Shown one piece after another: positions 10,701 to 17,660 of a stretch of DNA of 64,000 nt. Origin of the DNA: Tritrichomonas musculus (lineage: Eukaryota; Parabasalia; Tritrichomonadida; Tritrichomonadidae); assembly GCA_039105265.1 (NCBI GenBank), contig JAPFFF010000034.1, positions 992,001-1,056,000 on the forward strand, read 5' to 3'. Each line of letters opens with the position of its first letter. Position 1 is the first letter of the stretch. The translations under genes were made by a program, and so were the position numbers. The notes under the pieces are model-generated. The model had not been told where the DNA came from. It made no database searches and was given only the letters and a program-made list of their open reading frames with translations.

Positions 10701-10922
10701 ATCTTTTCTAGTTAATAATAATGTTTGATTATTTTCATGTATACATTCATTAAGTTTAGTTGCGTCATCGAGGAAAGCATATTTAAATATTAAGCATTGA
10801 TTGTTGGCTGGCGTTCCTTCTTCATTTTGAATAATCTTTTTGAGATCGTGAACATATTTTGTTTGATCAATTTCAAATTTAAAAAGTTTTCTTAAAGTGG
10901 TTTCGATATTGACTTGAATCAT
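4773..10922 (-). CDS. Giant HECT-type E3 ubiquitin ligase with N-terminal ubiquitin-like domain
   Basis: A 2049-aa protein. HECT ligases accept ubiquitin from an E2 onto a catalytic Cys and pass it to a substrate lysine. Residues about 1-75 resemble a ubiquitin-like domain (MIQVNIETTLRKLFKFEID). The middle is long, helical and repeat-like, as in other very large HECT proteins. The HECT domain covers about the last 350 residues, with GENGIDCGGLTNEWFSLV near its start and AAHTCFNMLDLPKY near its end; the catalytic Cys is residue 2018, 31 residues before the C-terminus, and the protein ends FGFA as HECT enzymes often do. A TCACAA Inr lies at 10929-10924. The stop reads TAAAT. It is paralogous to the ligase at 29324, which lacks the ubiquitin-like domain. 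Substrates are unknown. Confidence 0.92.
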   Translation of the reverse strand: MIQVNIETTLRKLFKFEIDQTKYVHDLKKIIQNEEGTPANNQCLIFKYAFLDDATKLNECIHENNQTLLLTRKDRSLLLYSSIIFEKSTLIDHIRQSIIDLSTKPNEYYVKNLIIEAFAYLKINLDIETTDELFSLILSIFSQYSQLCSKMLGQFLEQSKLNSNHIIITASFLSFMRHRYTQIPITNYDSFISDALHQILAQIPKSNTNLIIFGFKIPFQFQHRFVIDIFSLVELTEEIVLSLYPNIFEQKFASKTNIDFLIKDMHNADLLKILPESIFTENNLLMNLSSDTISYIIPYLSEPTFRKILEIIQTYYDEKRNITNSFAKSIINKCIKFNISIKNKDFLLEKLLPCDLTPELWKFIEKNNILLPKSLVLNIKSFPSSEIALKFASNPKTLPQKVLEEGLLNVTDFSIYSKFLETNNIECEVFKKIEFWYHIMSIVSNEVPQQLIDRFLFYFQKYIKPTDFNKIFTDMIFHHYPPSQTESSFLVYIFKNLQKTYRDVYFADMKNTLKRVFANKKLIPPVSLCELFDFKVISSQMRQQKPNPYVLYLYEFSYKKSFSSYVTSLSILPQETKNYNDLIELIEKNGDLSLIPKMDQSKLSLIMCSFLYTSNKDNTVVDGLTKETILPFIAISLNYLKLLKGKVLRSSDSIIKMFLEGCMFLSNNESPLLIASIDSIISNIKYFCYEKKWLQNALFQTINILTSMLLKGEYKANKSLLLKAIFNFSCENRNAFIQEKTLLLMNNYGTDLLKFSIDNFSQIKQDVLKGNELNMSLLNTNNMTNLIANNISSKKSKEIAINTMRFINNNCPHAPQVNCNENIIKILHVEIKEKKWENVLEIIEFMKNQKIKLDEGIFAKYPVPINIHDKIFSNNAQNMKNALNIIEDILKDPKPEENKEIFLSLFNVLMQDKEIAINYFTTQFEKYASNSKLDPSIIIKKLSNWLQNKKDIFLESLHRSYTYNPNDNCFYKRLNVPKLPQSELGNSIISKLYKVKNYQAFVCLTNIASCFPFLFASNTKQLIDIVLQVFESNFHVIFESENENEKMISKNTVIAAYAFINSALYSLQVMQTFVFYVFNNINAFTDYQICAISVLMASLFETKFIQFIIFSLSLKYNFIGIINNLLQKNLKKSQEFINCYKIFLYFLLESYYYVIRILYPKGDILNYTSGINYTPMFIDQIKNVEKPFENCFNGNLIFSENLIASIQNESDVYGCNLMEKIDEFQPFWITYDIENEDTNFSKYDISQTSIKQLINDFKKIEKSSPFSNVYSPNVSPPFPMTIKMVRYLFSQQRWVYQWILGFKKISPLPEYYVAIQKVVDELKSIKINQKKRNSNQLKNERLLYATHFDIENNLYEMYCQKELFETIIKEAMVCMNSGILKILIRFFETSTKNNTVFNSFLDLISQYIDKIINGDVFTSSKSIINLIDILSVMFKSSVNSNLVGICRNKLFDLMMSPKYRFNISKFFEHYNYMKCDLPQKICHLIGFMFSSNEKIENIHYYMSLLSAIGGDKLKNIMPIVNIIFYYEVRMEKVPYENIIYFIKGAPSITRKYINKLYPLVDVLIKKYNKEPNIEILDMIFTFLNYLSPRRNNSKCLKSDEIDFSNSIRFYSDLSSQDDQDFLIKPASQALKNSSPGFWNLYDKNRAFINRLIKNDISNIVKLKFLIEFHELVDFRVRAFYFHSEMNKQLDDALGYIYGNDLYVHRQNVLNDSFNKLQSLKRKDFMRDITIHFLGENGIDCGGLTNEWFSLVIQELFNPNYNLFKQTKNNSSQPSISSFLNGQQHIKYFNFAGKMIALALIKEKFVNAHLTMSFYRQILHQRPKFKDLESYDENIYNSLKWILDNDINSLEMTFTIDVEEFGEHKTIELKENGENILVTNDNKREYVSLYAQYHLQTSIKQQVDSFCSGFDEIIPPKYMKMFSPSELDLLICGIPKIDVLDLKKNTVYEYPYHENHPVIVLFFKVLSKWNNENLAKFLLFLTGSSQVPINGFKAFKERGNPITISDGGDKTRFPAAHTCFNMLDLPKYNNEKEMNNKLIRAIQEREFGFA

Positions 10923-11803
10923 ATTGTGATATGATAAAATCTGTGGAAATTTTCAGGATTTTCAAATGACCGTGAAAAAATTTTCCAAATTAACACTCAT
11001 AATATAGATATCCATATTATTCCTTAACATTCATAATATGGTTAATATAATATGAGAATTCATTTATAGTTTTCCAAAATAATGGATTGAATTGCCTTAA
11101 AACATTTAAAAAGTTGGAAAATTTATTTGAGAAATTGGCAAAAAAATTTTCAAATAATCAGAAATTGACCGCTTATTAATCTGTAACTTATTCGAAAATT
11201 TACCGTAACGATATGAAAAAAACTGTAATTCAAAACAACTGGATTTTATTCTCAATTTTATATAAAATTTTCAAAATTTTTTTATATCACAATTCATAAA
11301 TTTAAAAATGCTCATTAATAAAAATCAGTGATTACACTTTTTCCAATAACAATTAGATTTTTTAATTATTTTTCTATATTATTCATTTTTGGTATAGAAG
11401 AATTAGCCTATATTGAAAATGAGCACATGATAATTACATTTTTGCTCTGAAAAGCAATTGTTCTTGTATATTATATAATCACATCTTAATCCTTATGAAC
11501 AGGTGTATCTTTGATTTTTATCCTTTTATGATGAACAACCTTTTAAAAAATTTAGAAAATATTTTAAAAATGATATATTATTAATTAGGCTGGATTTTTT
11601 GTGCTTATTCATCATGAATTTTAATCTATACTAATAAGTAATAAAAATGGAATTTTGGAATTTTCTTATCTGAAATAAATTGCAAAGCTAATATAGCCAG
11701 ATCTTAAATTTGAGATGCTAAATCTAAATTATTAGTATAAATATTATATTTATTATGAAATATTTTACATTTTTTATTTTCTGACAGTTTTCAAATATTT
11801 ATT
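10923..11803. other. AT-rich intergenic DNA
   Basis: Apart from the Inr of the HECT gene at its left edge I see no gene, RNA or bounded element in this stretch; it is very AT-rich with short homopolymer runs. Confidence 0.5.
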
Positions 11804-12662
11804 AAAGGTCGTACAACTAAATTGAATAAAAATAAAATTAAATAAATTTATATTTATCTTAATAAATAATTTATTTAATAATTATAATATATAATTTATA
11901 TATTTTATATCCAATATTATAAAATGTAATGGTTGAAATAAAGACTTTAATTAAAATTCAATATATAATGATTTCTTAAATGTTTGTATCATTTAAAAAA
12001 TATAGATGTCATTCGAATGGGTATACTATGTGTTATACAAATAATATTTTACTTTTTGACGAAATCCTTCAGTAACTGAAATATTAGACTTTTTATATTT
12101 ATGAAACCAATCAACTAAATCTGTACTTTTAGAAAAAACTGACATTTGATTTGGAATGAAATTCAATTATATTAGAGAGTAAATGCATATAAATAAAATT
12201 ATATTCTTCATTGGACTCCTGTAACGTCCAATTTTTTTTAATCATCATTTATTAATTCAACAAATTCAATTTTTCTAGATTTTTTAGCTAAAAAATCAAA
12301 TTTTTTTTCAATAATAATAACTATTTTTATATAACACTTAATGTTTTAAAAGTATATAAAAAGATATCAAAAGAATTAATGATTAGAATAAATTATATAA
12401 AAAGTTATAGCTATTCTAAATTTTTATAAAGTGTTATAAAATTCTTATCAAAAATAATTAAAATAAATTGAGATAAAATACTCAAATTTATTTTCTGAAG
12501 AAAGTTTAAAATATACTTATATCCTTTTAGTTTTTATTTTAATTTGAATTTTGTACGATGCAAATATTTATAAAACTAATTATTATTATAATAATAAAAT
12601 ATAATTAGTTTAAACAAATCAATCATTGAGTTTTACTGTAAAAATTCAGTTGTACGACCTTT
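11804..12662. mobile_element. 859-bp non-autonomous DNA transposon, 8-bp target duplication
   Basis: Both ends carry the same 15-bp terminal inverted repeat, AAAGGTCGTACAACT, reading inward. The element is flanked by a perfect 8-bp direct repeat TATTTATT at 11796-11803 and 12663-12670. The interior is AT-rich with no convincing coding frame, so it must be mobilised in trans. Eight-base duplications are typical of hAT and P superfamilies; the ends do not identify which. The perfect ends and duplication suggest an insertion that is not very old. Confidence 0.8.
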
Positions 12663-12682
12663 TATTTATTATGAAACAAGAA

Positions 12683-12719
12683 ATTTGGGGGGCTCCGCCC
12701 CCAAACCCCCCGGTTACCC
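12683..12719. repeat. GC-rich hairpin
   Basis: TTTGGGGG, a six-base GCTCCG loop and CCCCCAAA form an 8-bp perfect stem, followed by CCCCCCGGTTACCC. It is an abrupt GC-rich island in the AT-rich gap between the 859-bp element and the mariner. It could be a structural remnant of another element end; its function is unknown. Confidence 0.5.
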
Positions 12720-12873
12720 GTTTTTATAAGACAAAATCTACTGTCTTTTATTATTATTTTAATTATTAATTTAATAAAAATATTTTATTTTCAAAATTAA
12801 TAATAATACTTTGTAAAAAAAAAAAAAGAATTATAATTTAATTTTATTAATTAATAAATTTTTTATATAAGTA

Positions 12874-14510
12874 TAGTGTGGGGAAAAAGTTCGTGACAAC
12901 TTAATAATTCATGGAATATGAAATATTTTTGATAATAATGCAAATAAATATAATCTACTTAATTGTCTCTATAAATATATAAATTTATTTTTAAAATTAT
13001 TCAATACATAAAAAATTATTAATGTTTTCAGTTTCCTATGCCAAATTTTTTTTGAAAAATTTTTCAAATATGAAAATGAAATTGTTTTGGAATTTGAGAT
13101 TAATGTTGAGGTAAATTGCAAATATATTTTGAATAAATAATGTTTATTTAATATTAATCGATATCTATATTATTTTTAAAAATTTTGTATTACCATTAAA
13201 AACACATTTTTTAAAATATGTTGAAATTCTGAATTTCAGTGATGTGACAAAATTTGTAAGAAAAACATCAAAACCTAAAAGTTTATAAAAAATCTCTTTT
13301 TATTTATTTGCATAATCACCATTATTATCTATAACTTTTTGAAGCCTCTCCATCCATTGGTTATAAACAGCGATCCACGTCGATTTTTCAGTTTTTTGAA
13401 TGATTTCGAGCACAGCTTGAATTAACTCGTCTCTTGTCTTAAAACGATGCCCTTTTAAATTATTTTTAATATAGCCATAAAGGAAAAAGTCATTTGCACA
13501 AATGTCAGGCGAATATGGAGGTTGCGGAAGTCTTTCAATATTCAATTCTTTCATTTTTTCTTGTGACATTTGCGAATTGTGCGGCTTGGCGTTGTCCATA
13601 TGTAAGCGGAGCTTAATCGATCTAGAAACGCCAGTCATGTTGTCTGCCGAGGTTTTTAATTGAGGAAGTATTTGCGTCACAAAGTATTCTGAAGTAAATG
13701 TCGTATTTTTTGGTAATACATCTATCAGAACTATTCCACACTTAGAAAAAGCTGTAAAGAACATAACTTTTTCATCTCCTATTTTGTGTTTTGTATTTGT
13801 TGGTCTAATTCCGCCATATGTCCATAATCCATCAGCACCATACCAGAGGAAAAACCAAGATTCATCTGCTGTAACAACTTTTCTAGCCTGATTCTCAGAA
13901 AATGACTGTAATAATGATAAAAGTTGTTTTGAAATTTCCAGTCTTGCAACTTTTTGAGACTCAGTTAGGTCGTGTGGAACCCAATGTAAACACAACTTTT
14001 TCATATGAAGTTCTTCGATTAGGATTCTTTTAACAGTTTTATGATCAATCCCTACAATATGAGAAATGTATCGACATGATGAATAAGGAAATTCATCTAT
14101 TATTTTTTTCACATCATTGACTTTAGATAAAATTCTAGGCCGTCCAGTGCGGGGTAAATCAAATAGGGTTTTCCTCCCATTATCAAATTCTTTATACCAT
14201 TTGAAAACCATAGCTCTTGAAGGACATGAAGAGCCATATGTAACTTGCATTTGTTTCCATGCATCATCAGGATTTGTGTTATTGAGCCAATGCGAATGTA
14301 TAATGCTTCGAAATTCAACAAACATTTTTATAAAAAATTAAACGTATATTGAATAATACGTTTATAATTCTTTACACTCATTTATTTAAAAATATTTATA
14401 TAAATAGTTTTATGCATCACTTGATAACATTTCTATATATAAAAGATTTAATCAGTTTATTTGAATATTCAATTAGTTATAAAATTGTCACGAACTTTTT
14501 CCCCACACTA
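12874..14510 (-). mobile_element. Mariner-family transposon, apparently complete (1637 bp)
   Basis: Terminal inverted repeats beginning TAGTGTGGGGAAAAAGTTCG are identical for 26 bp at both ends, and TA dinucleotides flank the element (12872-12873 and 14511-14512), the mariner target duplication. The transposase frame inside is uninterrupted. The 1.6-kb length includes about 400 bp of AT-rich DNA beyond the end of the transposase gene. Mariners of this kind are abundant in Trichomonas vaginalis. Identical ends and an open frame suggest recent insertion and possible activity. Confidence 0.93.
13300..14325 (-). CDS. Mariner transposase (DD34D)
   Basis: A 341-aa enzyme that cuts out and reinserts the element at TA sites. 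The N-terminal half holds helix-turn-helix DNA-binding regions (about residues 1-110), including the GRP linker motif (TGRPRILS). The mariner signature WVPHDLTESQK lies near residue 120. The catalytic triad is visible: the first Asp in VTADESWF, the second in HMDNAKPHNS, the third in YSPDICANDFFLYGY, with 34 residues between the second and third, the DD34D spacing of true mariners. Length matches the family (about 340-355 aa). The ATG lies about 185 bp inside the right terminal repeat. No breaks seen. Confidence 0.95.
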   Translation of the reverse strand: MFVEFRSIIHSHWLNNTNPDDAWKQMQVTYGSSCPSRAMVFKWYKEFDNGRKTLFDLPRTGRPRILSKVNDVKKIIDEFPYSSCRYISHIVGIDHKTVKRILIEELHMKKLCLHWVPHDLTESQKVARLEISKQLLSLLQSFSENQARKVVTADESWFFLWYGADGLWTYGGIRPTNTKHKIGDEKVMFFTAFSKCGIVLIDVLPKNTTFTSEYFVTQILPQLKTSADNMTGVSRSIKLRLHMDNAKPHNSQMSQEKMKELNIERLPQPPYSPDICANDFFLYGYIKNNLKGHRFKTRDELIQAVLEIIQKTEKSTWIAVYNQWMERLQKVIDNNGDYANK

Positions 14511-14512
14511 TA

Positions 14513-15302
14513 GACTTGTTAAAAGTCCGGGACAAATGCACTTTTCATGGACTTTTTGTGGACTCGGGACTTGGCGTGGACCTAACAAACCTTGTCAATT
14601 TATTTTTATTTTATATCTCAAAAAAGAACTCATTTTATGCATATATTTTATAGTTTATTTGTTTATTTAATTTTTTTTGTTTATTTAAATAGAAAAGTAG
14701 TAACTAATATGAGTAAATTATATTTGAATGTTTTTAATCATGAAAAAAAATGTCATAAACAATTGAAAGAATTTTGGAAATCCTGGCAGATGGACCAAAA
14801 TATTTCAAAGAAATTTTATAATTCTTTTATTTTGTGAAAAAATAAAAAATGCTAAAAAAATTGAAAGAATTTTGGAAGTCCTGACAGATGGACCAGATTA
14901 TTTCTGAGAAATAATAATTCGATCATTTATTTTGTGAATAAAAAAAAATGCTAAAAAAATTGAAAGAATTTTGGAAGTCCTGACAGATGGACCAGATTAT
15001 TTCTGAGAAATAATAATTCGATCATTTATTTTGTGAATAAAAAAAAATGCTAAAAAAAATTGAAAGAATTTTGGAAGTCCTGACAGATGGACCAGATTAT
15101 TTCTGAGAAATTATAAATAATTTTTATTTTGTGAATAAATAAAAAATGCTAAAAAAAATGAATGAATTTTGGAAGTCCTGGCAGATGGACCAGTACATTT
15201 CAGAGAAATTATAAATAATTTTTATTTTGTGAATAAATAAAAAATGCTAAAAAAATTTGAATGAATTTTGTAAGCCCACAGGTCCATGGACTTTAACAAG
15301 TC
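14513..15302. mobile_element. 790-bp TA-flanked non-autonomous element with internal tandem repeats
   Basis: The ends are inverted repeats GACTTGTTAAAAGTCC and (complement of the right end) GACTTGTTAAAGTCC, flanked by TA at 14511-14512 and 15303-15304. The left TA is the same dinucleotide that flanks the mariner's right end, so the two elements abut. Just outside the right end is CCACACTATA, a near copy of the mariner terminus (CCCCACACTATA). The interior has no credible gene; most of it is a 99-bp tandem array. Probably a Tc1/mariner-type MITE that expanded by internal duplication. Confidence 0.7.
14745..15285. repeat. About 99-bp tandem repeat, five to six copies
   Basis: Units starting TTGAAAGAATTTTGG begin at 14763, 14861, 14960 and 15060, with diverged versions near 15159 and 15258. 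Each carries AAGTCCTGACAGATGGACCA, so the AGTCC / GGAC pair of the element's ends is echoed in every unit. Copies 2-4 are nearly identical; the outer copies diverge, as expected for local slippage or unequal exchange. Confidence 0.88.
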
Positions 15303-15339
15303 TACCACACTATAAAAAAATTTAAAAATATAAAATGTT

Positions 15340-15489
15340 ATCCCTTTCGGCCGTATGCCGTAATTGAAGATTTTTTTATGTAAAGTATTCAAAAAGTTGC
15401 ACTTTTGCCGTGTGCCGTAGAAATTTTGTAAAATAAACTATTCAATGAACGACCAAATAGCCGTATTTTACAAAACCGCCGAAGGGCTA
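15340..15489. mobile_element. 150-bp MITE, copy 1, 10-bp target duplication
   Basis: The element runs ATCCCTTTCGGC...GCCGAAGGGCTA and is flanked by a perfect 10-bp direct repeat ATAAAATGTT at 15330-15339 and 15490-15499. A second copy at 27479-27628 has the same length and differs at about two bases. A hairpin near the right end pairs TTTTGTAAAATA with TATTTTACAAAA. Nine- to eleven-base duplications are typical of Mutator-like (MULE) transposons, the likely mobilising superfamily. Confidence 0.85.
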
Positions 15490-15519
15490 ATAAAATGTTC
15501 TGATCAAATTATTAAATAC

Positions 15520-15780
15520 TTACTCTTCAACAATATTATGATCAATTTTGTAATTTAAATCTGAAATGAAATTATTAGTATGCAAAATAGGTCCATTTTA
15601 ACTTCGAACACGTGACATTGCAACATAAAAGCTTCCATGAGCAAAAGCAGGTTCATCTATGCATATTGCGACTTTGTTTAACGTTTGTCCTTGACATTTA
15701 TGGGAGGTAACTGCAAAGCATAATTTAAGAGAAAACTGGTAAAAGTTAAAAGATGAACCGTTATAAAATCAGGTATTATA
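15520..15780 (-). pseudogene. C-terminal fragment of a PIF1/RecD-type helicase
   Basis: Read leftward, this stretch encodes FYQFSLKLCFAVTSHKCQG, then QTL, and further on AFAHGSFYVAMSRVRS. These match the conserved late motifs of PIF1-family superfamily-1B helicases (the T-x-H-K-x-Q-G-Q motif and the YVALSR motif), which end near the C-terminus. The ATP-binding motifs are absent, and the remnant has about one further break. It overlaps the 3' end of the BspA-like frame in a different reading frame, so the two were joined by rearrangement. It could come from a host helicase or from a mobile element carrying one. Confidence 0.75.
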
Positions 15781-16604
15781 ATACGCTTTATTTTGTTATT
15801 CACGTACTGTAGAACAAAAAATGAATGACCATCTTTTGATATTAACTTTTGAGCAAGAATTTTTTGTTTACCAAAATTATCAATAAAGTTATCGTTAAGG
15901 TCAATTATTTGAACTCTTTTTAATTTGAAAGTATTTTTACACCATCCTTTCCCAAATATTTGAATAGTATTTGGAAGTATTATATCTTGAACAGATGATT
16001 CAGCAAAAGCATAATTACCTATTGAAAAAATTTGAGCATCTTTTGTAATTTCTATGGTTTTAAGTTTTGTACAAAAAGAAAATGAAAATGGTGCAATATT
16101 TTTAATAAAAGATGGAAGAATAATACTCATTAAATCTCTTCTTGCAAATACAACAGTATCATACTCTTCACTTTTTGAATTATGCTTACTTAAAATAATA
16201 TTTTGATCAAAATAGCAAAAAATATCATTATTTGGAGCAATAGTTATCCAATTTAAATATTTTACATATTTACACCATCCACTCTGAAGCTCTTCCATAC
16301 TTTTTGGTATGCTTAAATAACGAATAGTACAATTTTTAAATGCATTTTTATGTATCGACATAATTTCTGAATCTGAACAAAATTCTAAGGTTTCTAATAG
16401 TGAATTTTTTGCAAATGAGTTTGATAAGATTGAAATAATTGAATAATACTCAGAATCAAATAGTATTGATTTTGGAATCAAAACTTTTTTTGCAGTGCAA
16501 GAAGCTCGGATAATTGAGGCTGTATGCTCGGATTTGTCTAATTCAAATACAATACCATTTATTTCTGTTTCAATTTTATTATTATGATTACTATTATTAT
16601 TCAT
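15678..16604 (-). CDS. BspA-like leucine-rich repeat protein, 3' end replaced
   Basis: A 308-aa frame from the ATG at 16604 (MNNNSNHNNKIETEINGIVF); a longer frame to 16625 would need a TTG start. From about residue 20 it shows LRR_5/BspA-type repeats of 22-24 residues with the typical pattern (SNSFAKNSLLETLEF, IHKNAFKNCTIRYLSIPKS, IGNYAFAESSVQDIILPN, FSFSFCTKLKTIEIT). BspA-like proteins are a very large trichomonad family, some at the cell surface. No signal peptide or C-terminal membrane anchor is present here. The last about 30 residues (TVHLLTFTSFLLNYALQ) are the out-of-frame reading of a PIF1 helicase fragment, so the native C-terminus is lost. Probably a truncated copy. Confidence 0.75.
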   Translation of the reverse strand: MNNNSNHNNKIETEINGIVFELDKSEHTASIIRASCTAKKVLIPKSILFDSEYYSIISILSNSFAKNSLLETLEFCSDSEIMSIHKNAFKNCTIRYLSIPKSMEELQSGWCKYVKYLNWITIAPNNDIFCYFDQNIILSKHNSKSEEYDTVVFARRDLMSIILPSFIKNIAPFSFSFCTKLKTIEITKDAQIFSIGNYAFAESSVQDIILPNTIQIFGKGWCKNTFKLKRVQIIDLNDNFIDNFGKQKILAQKLISKDGHSFFVLQYVNNKIKRIIIPDFITVHLLTFTSFLLNYALQLPPINVKDKR

Positions 16605-17660
16605 ATAAAATTTTAAAGAGTTCAAGAATTCAAAATTTTTGAATTGAGAATGTTAAATAATATCTATCTTCCAAAAACTTATATATAACTTTAATTTTTT
16701 GAATTATTTATTTTATAATTCATAATTATTATTTAATAATATATTTGCTTTAATAAAAGAAGAGGGGAAAATTAATATAATAAAATATTTTTTTCTGTAT
16801 GTAATTATTTTATTGTTTTTTTTTTACAAAAGAAAAATTGTTATTATATTATAATTTTAATTAATAATTTTTTAATAATTAATAATAATAATAAATGCAA
16901 TTTTGGAAAAGTAATAGAAAAAAAAAGCATCTATTCAAAAGTATTTTTATTTTGAAATAAAAAAAAAAAAAATTCAAATAAAAATTGTAATAGTAATTCA
17001 GAAAATTTGAAAGCATAAAAAATAATAATTTATATATTTCTCCTTGAATAATTAATTTATACAACTGAACATCAGATATTATTTTAAGCAAAGTATTTTG
17101 TAAATAAATACATGCATTATGTTCTTGGTATACCAATACTCATCGAGACAAAAAGTTCGAAAATTCGTTATTTTTTTGAAAGACGTAAAATATAAACTTT
17201 TGTAAAAGTTAAAAAATAATTTGTAAAGTAGTTAAAAATCACTTTTTAAGAAAGGTCTAACCGCCAGAACTATTTTTAATATAATAATAGATATTTCATG
17301 GTAAATAAATAATTGAAAAAAAAAAACAATCAGAGTGAAATGTTAAATTATTCTCATTTTCGATTTTACTTATATCATAAAGCTATAAAAATAAAATAAG
17401 TGTACAATTTTGATTCAGAATAAATAATTTTTTACTATTTTTAATTCATCTAAAATTGTATGGGTTTCGTATATATTCATCATTTATTTTGTAAAATGAA
17501 AATAAACAAATAAGATATTTACAATTTAAATCATTTTAAATTGTGAGATAGAGCGTTTGGACTAAAGCTTTTTTGAAAATTGAAATAATTATTTTGGCTA
17601 TTTGAATCAAGTATAGAATTTTTATAATTTCAAAAAGTGGGATTAATCTATTCATTTCAA
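16605..17660. other. AT-rich intergenic DNA and promoter of the Pmp-like gene
   Basis: No credible gene; the leftward frame at 16879-17136 is low-complexity Phe/Tyr/Leu. Bases 17652-17657 read TCATTT, an Inr three bases before the ATG at 17661. Confidence 0.5.

Noticed and set aside
14461-14837. Small rightward frames after the mariner
   Set aside because: They cross the mariner terminus and the 790-bp MITE and have no protein-like pattern.
14745-15285. Possible CRISPR-like regular repeats
   Set aside because: Adjoining 99-bp tandem units without unique spacers, inside a eukaryotic transposon.
16879-17136. 85-residue leftward frame rich in Phe, Tyr and Leu
   Set aside because: Low complexity in AT-rich DNA, with no Inr and no recognisable domain.
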